A stretch of 64,000 bases of DNA from Agrypnia vestita (Eukaryota; Arthropoda; Insecta; Trichoptera; Phryganeidae): positions 17,031 to 81,030 of the forward strand of contig JADDOH010002340.1 in NCBI GenBank assembly GCA_016648135.1. Direction: 5' to 3'. The position numbers and the translations under genes were made by a program. A model generated the notes under the pieces. That model had not been told where the DNA came from, did no database searches, and saw nothing but the letters and a program-made list of their open reading frames with translations. How positions within the stretch are numbered: the stretch's first letter is position 1; every line of letters starts with the position of its first letter. Below, in pieces: positions 1 through 11,384 of this stretch.

Positions 1-910
1 CAAAAATCTTTTTTAATGTCCTAGGCGTATCAATGTTTTAATGAATATTTATATGTACGCATAATATGTTTTTGTATATGTATAAAGTTTACTTTATTAT
101 CGAAAATCCGTACATAGATAATTAAGTAATGTTTAGATTTGCAAGAAATTTTTACGTTATTTGTTGATTTATGCATTTGCAGTGAATATCCAGCCTTAAA
201 GGTCTTTAAAGAGCCACGATATAGAGAAATATATCCTAATTAAATATTCATTTTCTTTGGGGCTTAATTGTATTTTCTCACATATTTGTACCTATATCTT
301 GTCTCATTCTAATTCTTGTATCGTTTACTCTTTTTGTACATTCATTTTTATGAGCTTCAATGCATTCCATTTATAGATGTTATATAAATACTATTTAATA
401 AACAAACTACGGTTTTCCTATCCTCATCCTCGCACCTACGAGACAGTGAAGCTGTTTTGTGTGGTGACCTTTTTGGCATCCTTTTTCCGAGTCCTGGATA
501 TGCCGCATTGTTAAAATTTCCGGATTGCTATTCTACTGACGCGCCGCATTGCGTGAGCGCTCAATCGTCTGTTGTTGTGGTGAGGTTGTGGTACACGTGA
601 CAAATTCGGCGTCCAATCTCCCAGACGATCGCTGCGGGAAGGCCCTGTTGAGTGCACTGAGAGCGGTCTCGAGTCGGCCAGCCGGCGGGCAAGGTTGCCC
701 TCCAGGGACGCGCGGACCTCGGCGCGGTGCGGTTCATTGATTTAATTTGTCTGCAAGGTGATTTTTTGTTTTGTCGATTTTCGCCAAAATGTACCAGTGC
801 TTCCGATACCAAATCAACGTAACCTCTCTGTGAACTGATCAATGCAAGGACGTGCTGGAATTATCGATGTGTGCGGGTTGCTGCGTTTCTTGTTAGCAAA
901 TACATATTTA
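1..910. other. No gene; weak LTR-end-like patch
   Basis: No coding region, RNA gene or clear repeat boundary is visible. From about 381 there is a TATATAAATA, an AATAAA at 397-402, and then a less AT-rich stretch (420-840) containing GTGGTGACC. This arrangement loosely resembles the 3' end of an LTR followed by the start of an internal retrotransposon region. No TG...CA boundaries, no primer-binding site that I can assign and no gag-like protein are seen, so this is only a weak suggestion. Confidence 0.2.
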
Positions 911-918
911 TATCAGAC

Positions 919-1941
919 CAGGGTTCGCAAAAATCCGATACAATAAATATCCGATATATATCGGATATACATCATCGATAAGAAAAAGAAGCAATTTTCT
1001 TTCTGTAAGTAGTTTAAACTGCCAAAGTGGTAGGTAAAATAATAAAATATTAGTTTGAACGAGGGAATCCTCAATTTTTATTACCTCATGTAAATTAAAC
1101 CTTATGATATGGATATAAGGCTTGAATTTCAATAAAAAGCCATACACTTACGTTAAAGATGAATTCCCAACTTCCGATAAGATTGCCATTTCGGGAAAAT
1201 AATCTCAATTGTAGTTTTTTGCTAAATGTTGCCAGTAGACATTAGTCTACTGAATTTTTAGTTCAGAAGACAGTCCTCCCTTCCTGGGTTTCAATCCGTG
1301 GGATTGGTTTGCAGCAAAGCATATCTTCTCCATTCTGCTCGGTCTCCGGCGATGCTCTTCAGCTCTGTGTAGGAGGCACAATTCATATATTAACACACTT
1401 GCTCAAGATATTCACGGCGAGGGTGCCCTCTGGCAATATTTCCCTCTACCATTCCCTCCAGTATAGTTTTGAGCAGATTTTCAAGGCGTAAAATATGTCC
1501 CATCCATTTTGCACGCCTTTTCGAGATGGTATTAATCATGTGCCTGGTTTCATGGATCCTGCTAAGAACCTCTTCATTCGTAATGTGGTCTGTCCAGGAA
1601 ATACCTAGGGCACGTCTGTAGGTCCACATCTCGAAGACTTCTAACCGTTTTTTTCTCTGTCGCCAATACACCATGTCTCACATCCATACAGCAAAATACT
1701 CCACACATAAGTTTTTATTAATTGCTTGCGGAGCTTTAGGTTTATATTATTAGATTCGACAATCTTTGATTTTTTCTTAAACGCAAGTTTTGCTTGGTGG
1801 ATGCGACTATCAACCTCTCTTTTTTTTCTCTTAGAAGACATTAAAATATCAATAATTGATATATATGCGCATAAATATCAAATGATATATATCGTGATAT
1901 CGTGATCGAGTATATCCGCTGATATATATCAGCGAACCCTC
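919..1941. mobile_element. hAT-like non-autonomous element with perfect 8-bp TSD
   Basis: The element begins CAGGGTTCGC (919-928) and ends GCGAACCCTC (1932-1941), a 9/10 terminal inverted repeat. It is flanked on both sides by the same 8-bp target-site duplication TATCAGAC (911-918 and 1942-1949). An 8-bp TSD with a CAG-type terminus is the established signature of hAT transposons. Subterminal regions at both ends carry short palindromes built from GATATATATC-like words. No transposase is present. The middle holds a decayed LINE tail (1291-1841), so the element is either a non-autonomous hAT derivative that later received a LINE insertion or one that captured it. Confidence 0.85.
1291..1841 (-). 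pseudogene. RTE-like LINE reverse-transcriptase C-terminal remnant
   Basis: The minus strand reads as the tail of a non-LTR retrotransposon polyprotein. One segment (1841 down to about 1645) carries the post-RT region with IKTYVWSILLYGCETW. After a frameshift near 1660, a second segment carries FEMWTYRRALGISW, then NEEVLSRI and WMGHILR, then a GNIARGHPRR-like basic stretch. The same frame continues past an in-frame stop near 1390 through a TELKSIAGDRAEWRRY-like terminus and stops at 1291-1293. These are C-terminal features of RTE-type LINE proteins; the catalytic YADD part is missing. It lies wholly inside the hAT-like element at 919-1941. It is non-coding now (frameshift plus stop). Clade assignment is from remembered family patterns. 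Confidence 0.75.
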
Positions 1942-1949
1942 TATCAGAC

Positions 1950-2420
1950 ATAATATTATTTTGTTATTTTACATTTTTAGGGGTAAACTTAGCTGTAATT
2001 CATTATTGGCTAAATTAAAAATATTAGAATTCAGCATTTTCTGAGAAAATGATGATTTTATATAAAGTGTTAAATAATTGAAAATAAATTTTTTAATGTT
2101 ATAGAATTTGCTAATTCCAAAAAACTTCGATCGATTTAGATACCACTGCATCCTCGCCGGGACGGACGAACAATAACTGTTTCATAAATTAATTACATAA
2201 AGGAATCAACTGTCAGGTGGGGGCGTGGCCTCATTCGTAGTACCTTTAAAATAATCAATTTGACTAATGCAAAGTTCATTTTTTTATTATGTCCGTCCAC
2301 AAAGTTAACGCTACAAATATCAAAAATGCCGTAGAATTTAAATGATGAAGCATTTTGAACGTGTTTGTCTCTAGCCGCTGACGCGGTGATGGTTGAAGGT
2401 TAAAAAAAAAATTTTTTTTT
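1950..2420. other. No gene; Penelope-tail-like words
   Basis: No coding region is seen. Around 2283-2320 the order TTATTATGTC, then CCACAAAGTTAACGCT, resembles the sequence that follows the hammerhead-bearing Penelope end at 29.13 kb (CCACAAAGTTAATGCT) and, more weakly, the one at 31.93 kb. It may be a third, fragmentary copy of that terminal region. Confidence 0.3.
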
Positions 2421-3130
2421 TCATATTTATTTATTTATTTATTGATACTTATTACATTATACATATGCCAAACTGCGCAACAGTTTTACGGCCTGTTTAC
2501 AGTCTGTTATTGGATCGGTTCTTCTCCAAAATTCTAATCAATGAATTATACAACTTTGATTAATTTTGCAGAAAGTTTTTCGAGATTCAGTTCAATACTG
2601 CGAGACGATCGGTAAACTTTTGTTTTCAATCTCCCTCCAAACAATATTTTTCGTGTAAATTGAAGATCCTGTTATGCCCACTGACTGATGAAGGAAATAT
2701 TTGTTTTATTTTAACGATTTTCTAATTTTATGTACATATATTTTATTCTCTAAGGAAACTGGCAAGTATCTTGATGTTAATTGAATAACTTCAATGTAAT
2801 TATGAGATTTTTATATTCATAATTAATTAAGCGCTTACGTTTTAGTTGTAACTTCATTTGATTTATTATTAACATATGAATTTTTGTTAAAAAAAATATT
2901 AACGTATTAGTTCTTATAAAAAATAATTTAAATTTATTAACGTTAGTGTTAGTGAAAAAATAATATTTATTATATGTTAAAATTTAAAAAAAACTCATTT
3001 TATGTGAAGCGCAATAAAATTAAAATAATAGTTTTTTTAAATATAAATTACGTAGGTACAACTAAGACGTAACTACCGTAAGACACTTCTAAGTGAAAAG
3101 TTCGGAAGTTTGAGTTCATAAATTTTTCCT
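2421..3130. other. AT-rich spacer with (TTTA)n LINE-tail-like run
   Basis: A (TTTA)n run at about 2424-2442 is followed by a moderately complex stretch. This matches the (TAAA)n-tailed 3' ends of minus-strand LINE copies elsewhere in the window (32.37 and 35.47 kb), but no RT-like protein can be read upstream here. The remainder is featureless AT-rich DNA. Confidence 0.35.
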
Positions 3131-3133
3131 TAA

Positions 3134-3540
3134 GGATGCATCGAAACGCACTTTTGCCGATACAATACCGATACCATTATTTTTAACAAAGTATCGACGA
3201 TACCGATACCTACTTGTTTGTTTAGAAATTACTTGTATAATATTTATTTAGAATGTTAACTTTATAATGAAATTTAAAAAAATGTAATTTAACAGAATAT
3301 TACGTTCAGATTATTATATGAGTAGCTTGTTGGTGTAGTGGTCATGACGCTCGCCTAGTGATCTGGGGTTGATGGTTCGAGCCCCATTCCAGGACACCAG
3401 CAATCTAGTCCTATTTTCGTAGCACAGGTTTTTGGCTTATTTTGAGAATAGTAAGAATATTGATGCGATACATATTCCGTGTTCGGAATGAAATTATGAA
3501 ACGCGGAGATTCCTCGAGCGTAGAGAAACTGTGCCACGTT
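3134..3540 (+). mobile_element. Composite tRNA-like (SINE-type) repeat, copy 1
   Basis: A second copy lies inverted at about 36278-36673. The repeat starts with AAGGATGCATCGAAACGC and short CGATACC words. An AT-rich part follows, and then a tRNA-like stretch at about 3328-3400 with an A-box-like TGGTGTAGTGGTCATGACGC and a B-box-like GGTTCGAGCCCC. The following 130 bases, including CAGGACACCAGCAATC and ATTCCGTGTTCGGAATG, are also shared. The tRNA-like part does not fold into a proper anticodon arm, so this is not a tRNA gene. The leading end resembles some hAT-type termini (TAGGGATGC in the other copy), so a SINE may be riding inside a DNA element. No TSD is seen. Confidence 0.6.
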
Positions 3541-3611
3541 TAAAAATGAACTAATCAAGCGCGAAGATGGCGCGTTTATACATGGATTATCTACCTCCAA
3601 CCTGTTCAAAA

Positions 3612-3780
3612 TGTTATTTTAACCGGTTACACAATAACCGTTTTTTATATTTGATTGTATCGATGGTACAAGACAACCATCGATACTAGAAAAACATCGG
3701 TACTAGACAACAGTAATATATCTAAGTAACCAATCACCGATACGTTCAGATACAACCGTCAGACCAGCAGTAGTACCGAG
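3612..3780 (+). repeat. Fragment related to the MITE at 18358-18513
   Basis: TTATTTTAACCGGTTACACA followed by ATAACCG matches the terminus of the small inverted-repeat element at 18358-18513 (TATTTTAACCGGTTA, and CACACTAACCG read from its other end). A matching opposite end is not evident, so this appears to be one end only, or a diverged relative with internal CATCGATAC words. Confidence 0.4.
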
Positions 3781-3789
3781 ATAATATTC

Positions 3790-4490
3790 ATTAACGTGTC
3801 AGAAAGTGATTACATTAGATACAGTTAATATGGAGTTGAAAATTTTCTTCTACTTTAGTTTTCTCACATTGTTAGCTTTTGAGATTTCGTCAGTTGAATG
3901 CGTTTTGATATACACATTTGATTGATGAGTGAACAAATTGATTGATGAGTGAACAAAAGAAACAGCTACCTACCAAAATTTACTTCAACCAGCATGTTTA
4001 AAATAATATAACCGACGTTGAAGAAGAAGTTATAATTATTATTTTAACCTGATATCCACGATTTCACCTCAGGTTGTGTTAAAAATAAAAGTTACACAAA
4101 GCCTTGAAAGACTGCAAATGCAGAGTGCTGCGCCACGCAAGTTAGTGATGACGTAATGTAAAGGGAAATGTGTGTGTGTGTGACCTTTATATTGTTTATT
4201 TTATTGCGTGCAATGGGCGTGGAAACCATTAATACTTGCCAGTGTTTAACGACCTCTCTGTTATTGTTGAGAAGATGCCGCTAGGTGTCCATCACTAATA
4301 CAGGTCTGTTATCTAAAGCTGGCACGTACACACCAATGCAATTTTAGTATTCAGCATGTATAAAAAATCGTTTTATATTATTTTAACTGATTAAAAATGA
4401 AATGTTTGTAAAGGCACGACGAAAGGTATGACGACGATTAATATGATTGTCACGTAATCTACATTTATCAGAGGTTTGTTATATTAAACC
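3790..4490. other. No recognisable feature
   Basis: No coding region or repeat boundary is supported. There is a short (TG)n run near 4168-4182 and a local direct repeat of ATTGATGAGTGAACAAA around 3925-3957. Confidence 0.5.
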
Positions 4491-4589
4491 ACCTTTTTTA
4501 AAAGCCAATTGGGTGGGTTGCGTATAAAATAAAATAAACGATGGGATATCGTAAAAAATGTAATATTTATTTTCTTACAGTATTGCTTC

Positions 4590-5205
4590 TAATTTCTAAT
4601 CAGAATCACTAATTAATTCTTCTACGCCACTTAAATCTTCATCACTAGAAGAATTTTATGATTCACCATCGGAATGTCTCAGTTGCTTGCGATGTTAAAT
4701 CTAACAAATCCTTCATAAAAAGATTGCTTCCATCACTGTTTTTATAATGATGCGTGTAATAGTTAAAAACATTTTACACTATTTCACGAGATTGTCTTCT
4801 TAATGTTTTGCCAGATCCAATTTTTTCAGAAAACATTTTATTCGACGTCTAAATAAACCAGTTACATTATAATGCGCGTCGATTTTCTTTGACTGGCGGA
4901 CGGGTTCAAACCAAACAAGGAATTCAAAAAACATCACGCTGTATTTCGTAGTAATAGTAAAAACAAAACAATAACAGTCTCTGTCACGCTCATAAGCTTG
5001 GCCGCGTGCGAGAGAGACAGAGAGATTTTTCGAGATGCGTATGCTGTGCGACATGCGCATGCGCGCGGAAATGTGTGAATGTGTTGTACATGCCAGCTTT
5101 AGTTAACCGACCTGTGCACTGCATTAATTTTTTCCGCAACAGTTCCAGATTTATCCAGGAATACAAAAGCAAGAATGCCGCTTGCTTGGTCGATTTTTTA
5201 CTCAT
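4590..5205 (-). pseudogene. Decayed, unidentified TE-associated ORF
   Basis: On the minus strand several frames look protein-like but are interrupted. One stretch (about 4812 down to 4665) reads GKTLRRQSREIV, a stop, then NVFNYYTHHYKN and MKDLLDLTSQAT before a stop. Upstream, between about 5060 and 4800, another frame contains FFEFLVWFEPV and RRRIKCFLKK. I recall similar LRRQSREIV-like starts in short ORFs repeated in invertebrate genomes, but I cannot name the family. No catalytic motif is visible. Treat this as a relic of unknown type, not an active gene. Confidence 0.3.
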
Positions 5206-7060
5206 GGTACTGTACAGTCGGCTAGTGAAGAATCTTTCGCTTATATATTTTTTATTATTATAATAATATCTCCTTCTTACGGTGCCATCTCCAATCGGAG
5301 GTCGGCATTCTTTCTGGTGATTGTGACTTTATTTGACGTCGCACGGAACAACTCAGCCGAGTTACCCTCGAGTTGCGTAGCCATGAGATGCGGCGTCTTT
5401 CTACGCTTCTTTTACCACTTACTTTCCCCTGAATGGTGTGTTGGTTTAGACTATATTTTGGTCTTCGCATAACGCTTGATGGGCCGCTGCACTTCTCGGT
5501 CTTTTTACATACGCCGGAGGACTTCAACATTCGTCATTCTACTCGCCCCGGAAATTTTCAATATGCGTATAGAGTCACATTTAAAATACCTCAACTTTGC
5601 GGATTAGTTGTTGGTTTAGTGTCCATGTATTTATATGAATATAGTTTATGCATTAGTTTAATGTTAAGTTATTATGTTTTATTTAATATTAATTAATAAT
5701 AATTTATTAATCTACTGCGCGCGATGTACATAACCGATATTAAGCGTCACTGACGTCAAGTGTGTGTTGTTGCATTATTGTCTAGCGTAAAGTGGCTCGC
5801 ATAACTTTGTCTCGTTCTCGCATAGGTATCGCCAACGCGCACCGATGTGAGTATTGGTACACAACACATTCTCGGAGTGCCATGACCAAAAAATCTATCA
5901 GTAACAAGCAAACTGCTCTATCATACAAGACCGAAGGAAAGATGAGACGCTGATGGGCGGATGACGTCATGATATATCTGCAAGATTTAGGCGAGTGCCC
6001 GGCAGGTTAGACCACAACACCGATGTCGACTAATGGAAGGTGTTCAGTAGTGCCTGCAAGATGGTGTTCAGTAGTGCCTAGCAGTAAGGCCGCTAAAGAA
6101 AAAAAATGACTTAATATTACGAAAGGAATTTTTACTGTATTGGTTAGTGCTGAAGATAGTTTTGTTTTCCTTTAACAATTATTCGAATTTCACTTTACAC
6201 TTCGCATCCCTTCCACCCCCAGGCAACCCCGGAAAATTCGAACAGACTAATTATTTCCTTATGATGTGTCCATGCTGAAAGTAAGAATATTTACGGGGTG
6301 GGGTGGTTATAGGCACACTCAGAAACAGACGACGTAATTTAATTTGTAATTTATATTTGAATAATCCGAATTTAACCAAAATCTACCAAATGTCAATATT
6401 TCTTTCATTGCAAGCACTTTCATCCGAGTACGTCAGCTGTGACGAATTTGTAATATTATGTAATACCAATCATTATATTATGAACGATGAGATACCGCAA
6501 ACGGTTGACAGTACCTACCTGAGAACAGGTGTGATTAACTTTTAAAAGCGTCAATTTTTAAGACTGCCCACAGTCCGTTACTGCGAGTACTCGGCAGTGA
6601 CGTGACATGTGTGCGTGTGTGGTTTGATATTTGATTTTTTTGTAATTTTCAATCAATACATCGAATGTCAACGAGTTTTCAATATTTCAAGGTTGCAGTG
6701 ATATTGTGTCACTTTTAAACATTGCCGCAACAACAAGGTGCCCAGAAAGAAGTCGCAATACATTTGGACACTTTTTTGATTTGATCCGATCAGTTGAGTT
6801 TGATCTTTCATCATCGATGAAAAATACATTGATCGAGCCATTCATCCCATTCCCGGCTACGATCCATCGCCTTGAAGATCCTCTGCTGTTTGGAGTGCGG
6901 TGATGCGTAGTATCGGACATCTGGTTACGGCCTACATACAGCGAACCTCTCGAGAGACTCCGCCCTTCTGTGTCCGAATCTCTGAAGAGTTCACGCGGGA
7001 AACACGTGGTCTATCTTGCTTGCTATTTATGGCTACTGTCTGATAATGCTCTAAATCAGT
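5206..7060. other. No recognisable feature
   Basis: Short open frames occur on both strands but none carries a motif, and their codon content looks like the surrounding DNA. No inverted-repeat termini or RNA gene were found. A local duplication GTGTTCAGTAGTGCCT appears at about 6038 and 6064. Confidence 0.5.
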
Positions 7061-7120
7061 AGTATTCAATCTTTTGAGTAAAGCGACTCGAGTATTCAAT
7101 CTTTTGAGTAAAGCGACTCG
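7061..7120. repeat. Perfect 30-bp tandem duplication
   Basis: Bases 7061-7090 are repeated exactly at 7091-7120. The unit begins AGTATTCAATC and ends AAAGCGACTCG. The identity of the copies points to a recent local duplication. CAGTAGTATTCAATC at its left edge looks a little like a hAT terminus, but no partner end or TSD was found. Confidence 0.9.
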
Positions 7121-7180
7121 CTTGATCCTCTGCTAAAACCCCAAAGCACACCATATATCGACATGATAATTAGTGCCTTT

Positions 7181-8137
7181 GGGCCCATTCAAATATTACG
7201 TAAGCAGAATTTTAGTAATTTTTAAAACCCCCTTCACCTTGTCAGTAAAAGTAAGCAAAGCTCTTACTGCCCCCTCCTATGCTTAAGTAAACATTGGTTT
7301 ATATTTTCTTTACTGTTATTCATGAGCAGCAGTTAATAATATCTGTTGTATAAATGTATGTCCAAATAAAATGAATTATTAAATTAATTCTGGCATCCAT
7401 CACCATAATTTCAACTACCGTATCAAAAAAAGTGGATTGCTCTATGGACAAAAATAAAAATTAATAAAAATAAGAACTACATATAAGGTCGATATATTCA
7501 CGGAAACATAGAGGGTTGCTATAGCTTAGTGGTCAGAGCACCGGCCCCGGAAAGGAGGTGACCTGGGTTCGAATCCCAGTAACAACCTAATATTTTTTCA
7601 TGAATTAGATTTTCTGTATGTCTTTCTAATTGATTAATTAATTAGATTTTTATTTATTCAAGCAAATTATTAGCATCGTATTTAAATATTACATTCTTAA
7701 TATATAAAATATATTAATTTATTTTGTTCTGTTAAAAAATTTAGTGAATTCAAATTAATCGTCCTCAGTCCATGACACTTGAATCCATGACTTGCATGCC
7801 ATTGGATGTTTGCTGCTCGATGTTGTGTGTCTACTCACTTTTGTGTTCTTTCAGGATATCGACATCTTTCTCTTCGAGCCATTCAACATCTTGGTATTAG
7901 TCTAAAGTTTATACTACGCACGTCAATTCATTAGCACGACGAGCAGCCACGCTTATAGGTCTCACTCTCGTTGCGTGTTTATTTTTTATGGATCTCCTTG
8001 ATGTGACGATAAAGTAATTAAATAAATATTCCTGACGTAGTCACCATCCGGACCCCCCCGTCACCCATGTCATCGAAAATAAGCAAAGCACAAACCCCCC
8101 ACCCCACTTTGGCGCTTACGTAATACTTTAATGGCCC
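7181..8137. mobile_element. Non-autonomous DNA transposon, 4-bp TSD
   Basis: The left end GGGCCCATT followed by ATATTACGTAAGC (7181-7204) is the inverted complement, with a few mismatches, of the right end GCTTACGTAATACT followed by AATGGCCC (8114-8137). CTTT flanks both ends (7177-7180 and 8138-8141), consistent with a 4-bp TSD as in Sola- or Chapaev-type transposons; the superfamily is inferred only. No transposase is readable. A tRNA-derived SINE (7471-7641) is nested inside. Confidence 0.65.
7471..7641 (+). mobile_element. tRNA-derived SINE, copy 1
   Basis: A leader (TAAGAACTACATATAAGG, then TTCACGGAAACATAGAGG) is followed by a tRNA-like body at 7515-7586. The body has an A-box-like TAGCTTAGTGGTCAGAGC and a B box GGTTCGAATCCC; its 3' strand TAACAAC pairs with the 5' GTTGCTA except at one position. 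The tail runs TAATATTTTTTCATGAATTAG into TTCTAATTGATTAATT. The anticodon arm cannot be formed, so it is not a working tRNA gene. The same unit occurs inverted at 9808-9980 and direct at 9999-10147, and a relative with a different tRNA head is at 23280-23425. A and B boxes imply polymerase III transcription of the source elements. Confidence 0.75.
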
Positions 8138-9770
8138 CTTTGATGCAATTAACAAAGTTTTCTTTTCATTCAATGGTGCATACCTGTAGCTTCGGCTAAA
8201 ATCGCAGCTTGCGGCAATTTGGCGATAGAGCGGGGGTCCAGAAAATTAAAAAACGGTTAATTACGTATCAGATCCCGGTCAGTTAGGCGGTCGAACGTCG
8301 TGCTAAACTAATGCATATTACATATACATAATGCATATTACATATGCAGATGAGCTGCCAAACAGTGATTACGCCCAGCTAATTGCATATCTGCCAATCG
8401 TCGTCAACGTTGTCGTGGTTGTGGGTTGTTAGAAGGTTTGATGTTAGGTTATTATGTTATGCAGAGTTACGTAGAAGGCGTATTATTAATTCAACGACTG
8501 ACTGCTCAAACCTGAGCAATATTATAATTCTTAGTAAGTAACTATCTCTGCTATCATTCGGATTCATGCACTCCATAGATTTGATAAGGTTTGCGTTAAT
8601 AGAGTTTCTTGGAAATGTTAATTTTTCCTAGTGCACCTATTTATCGTACTAGATATAACCCGTCAATAATGAAGGAACATAAAATAGGAGGAAATATTAA
8701 ATAACCGCAAACTTTTACGTGATAAAAATGGCCGCAGATCTTGTTTGTTTTATGCTGCCGTGCGACATGGACAACCGTCAATATATTTTTTATTTATGTC
8801 GCTATAGGTCCCGGACGGACAAATATTTATTTTCCGGTAATCCTAGCGCTGTGTCGCTTCTTCAGTGTTATCCGGATTGTACGATTTAACATCAAGAAAA
8901 GCTTTACAGTCGTCCGAGATGGTTCGCATGTTTTTTGTTATTCCGTGTATCCGACGTACCTATTTTTTGAATTTTGAACCCATTGTCTAATTATTCAGAT
9001 CATTGATTTGCCCCACTCTCCAATTAAAAGGTGGGCGCTTACGATATTGATATAGATTATAATATTGATGGAGGGTATGCGCGCAATTTTTTTTAAATAT
9101 AGGCGTTTCAAATTAATTTGTGAATATTCATGTACTGTCATCGAGAATTCGTCCGTGTGCAAAATTTCAGCTCGATTGGACGTTGCGTTGGGAAACTGGT
9201 GAAAAATCGATTTTTCGATTGTAAGATTTCGTCCACACAAATAGACGAGTAGACAAACAGGTGAAGCTAATATAAAGATGTGTGAGTAATGATTTCATTG
9301 CAATAGTTACCGGTTGTTTCTCTTTAAATTGACAAGTTGTTATTTTTTTGTAAATAAAACACATTTTCCCACTTAAATGTTATTAAACTAATGCCTAATG
9401 TATTTCCCTGTGAAAATAATAAATTACAACCTCGCGTATTTGTTCGAACACGAAACAAACGTTGGGATACTATTATCGGACGTGTCGCTTAGATAATATC
9501 TCGAGTTTTTTGTTAACAGTGCCTAAAGGTTATATTTTAAAATCCATTAGCTTTATATTTGTTTAGGGCGTTTGAGCGTTTATATTAAAATGATTTATCG
9601 ATAAGATATATATTACAGATTTCCACGAAGAAGTCATTTGATATGAAATATTTTTCGTTTACCCAAAAAAAAAATCATGTCTGTCTGTGTCGTGAAAAAA
9701 GATGGTTGTAGTCCTGACAACGAAATCATTTATATTCAAGAACACGTTCATATTTGTGAAGTTGTAATTT
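8138..9770. other. No recognisable feature
   Basis: AT-rich, with only short open frames lacking motifs. A direct repeat of TAATGCATATTACATAT occurs near 8310-8345. No gene or transposon boundary is supported. Confidence 0.5.
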
Positions 9771-9807
9771 TTCAGAACAAAGTTCTGTGAAATTTCTAAA
9801 AACCAAA

Positions 9808-9980
9808 TTAATTAATCAATTAGAAAGACATACAGAAAAATCTTATTCACCAAAAAATATTAGGTTACTACTGGGATTCGAACCCAGGTCACCTCCTTTC
9901 CGGGGCCGGTGCTCTAACCACTAAACTATAGCAACCCTCTGTGTTTCCGTGAAAATATCGACCTTATATGTAGTTCTTAT
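9808..9980 (-). mobile_element. tRNA-derived SINE, copy 2 (inverted)
   Basis: This is the reverse-strand copy of the SINE at 7471-7641: tail TTAATTAATCAATTAGAAAG, B box as GGGATTCGAACCC, A box as GCTCTAACCACTAAACTATAGC, then the leader. Sequence just beyond the tail (CAGAACAAAGTTCTGTGAA at about 9774) is also found beyond the tail of the SINE at 23.28 kb, so the family's true 3' end may extend further. With copy 3 it forms a nearly perfect head-to-head inverted pair. Confidence 0.75.
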
Positions 9981-9998
9981 TTAAAAAAAAATTAATCA

Positions 9999-10147
9999 AT
10001 TAATAAGAACTACATATAAGGTCGATATATTCACGGAAACATAGAGGTTTGCTATAGCTTAGTAGTCAGAGCACCGGCCCCGGAAAGGAGGTGACCTGGG
10101 TTCGAATCCCAGTAGTAACCTAATATTTTTTCGTGAATTAGATTTGT
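9999..10147 (+). mobile_element. tRNA-derived SINE, copy 3
   Basis: Same leader, A box (TAGCTTAGTAGTCAGAGC), B box and tail start as copy 1. It lies about 20 bases from copy 2 in the opposite orientation, so the two would form a long hairpin. The tail diverges after GTGAATTAGATT. Confidence 0.75.
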
Positions 10148-11380
10148 CGGTATTTATTTAGATTTGATTAACGTTCAAAGTAGCCTGATTCGCGTAATAT
10201 GAAATGTATGTATATAATATGTTAATTCTTTTGTTAGAAAATATGTAAACTTAATATTTAAATTATAATACTTACACAGTTTTATTTTTGTCACTACTAT
10301 AATTTGGAGAGGTGTAGTTACTCACATCAACAGGTGTGAATGACAACTTAATTAAAACAGTCGGGTGGCCACTTTTTTAGGGGGCGTGGAAGGGCTTTGT
10401 TGTCGTTATTGGGGAAAAGGGGTGGAATATTAGGGGACGTAATGCTATGAATTATTTTCTTAATATGACACATATATTGCAATTGAACATTTGTGATATT
10501 TTTTATTTTTTGTCGCCTCTTCCACTCCTGTATGTTTGTGGGCAGACGGCGTGTAAATAGCCATTAGCTCGGGTGAACTTAATATTCAATTATAATAATA
10601 CCTCTCAAGATGACAATGCAAAAAAATGTCATGTTACGTTTTCTCTCTCTGAAGAATATATATGAGTAAACCAAATCAAGCCACAAATGATCACTAACCT
10701 CTGATAGATTATTTATCCTCGAAGGCAGTTGAACTTATCCGGTCACAAATGTCTTTGGGCCGTCCTTGTTTTGCAGGTCTATCGTGAAGTCTTTTGGTTC
10801 TTCCACGTCACAAATAACACGCGAAAATGATGTCTTCAGGAAAGATATTAAATATATTAAAAGATATTAATCAATTATCATCTTGAGGTATACATTTATT
10901 TATTATGTCGCCTTACCGTCTTCCTTCCAGCAATAATAGCTCCATCTCCTTCAATGTTTGCTCTCGATACTCGATAGGTGACGCAAGTTTCGTAACATAT
11001 TTTCGCAAAACACGTTAGTCGTACATGTTTCATTGCCCAATATAACACGCAATGGATGTCGGCGTCTGTAACCTTCAATTGGAGCCCAATTGAAGCCGTT
11101 TCCAAGGTAAGCACCCGTGACCTTTGACAAACACCGATAGGGCTTTTCGGTGACACGTGGATCGGCCATGTCTCCCGACCTATCCACGCCAGCTGTCCGC
11201 TTCACAATCGATCCCGTTTCTTGTTGTATTTTTTTTTTCAATAAATCCACTACCGTAATCAATCAAATTGAATCTATTGTGATTTTGCAATAAATATTTA
11301 ACGGTAAGGCAATTAAATCAAAAGTCGCATTTAGTAGTCAAATTTATTTTATTTTTCTTTTATATAGCCTAAAAGCTATA
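10148..11380. other. No recognisable feature
   Basis: The longest frame here (minus strand, 11262-10951, 103 codons) shows no recognisable domain and the region lacks splice or start context. No repeats were recognised. Confidence 0.45.
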
Positions 11381-11384
11381 ACTC

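Noticed and set aside
1..560. LTR retrotransposon at the left edge
   Set aside because: TATA-like and AATAAA words are present but no TG/CA ends, TSD, primer-binding site or gag were found.
3328..3400. tRNA gene at 3.33 kb
   Set aside because: No valid anticodon stem; shared with 36.4 kb together with about 300 bases of flanking repeat.
7515..7586. tRNA gene calls at 7.5, 9.9 and 10.1 kb
   Set aside because: A and B boxes and a near-complete acceptor pairing exist, but the anticodon arm does not form, and the same tRNA-like unit recurs with shared leader and tail, so it is a SINE.
10951..11262. 103-codon minus-strand open frame as a gene
   Set aside because: No recognisable domain, no supporting context, and length within chance for this region.
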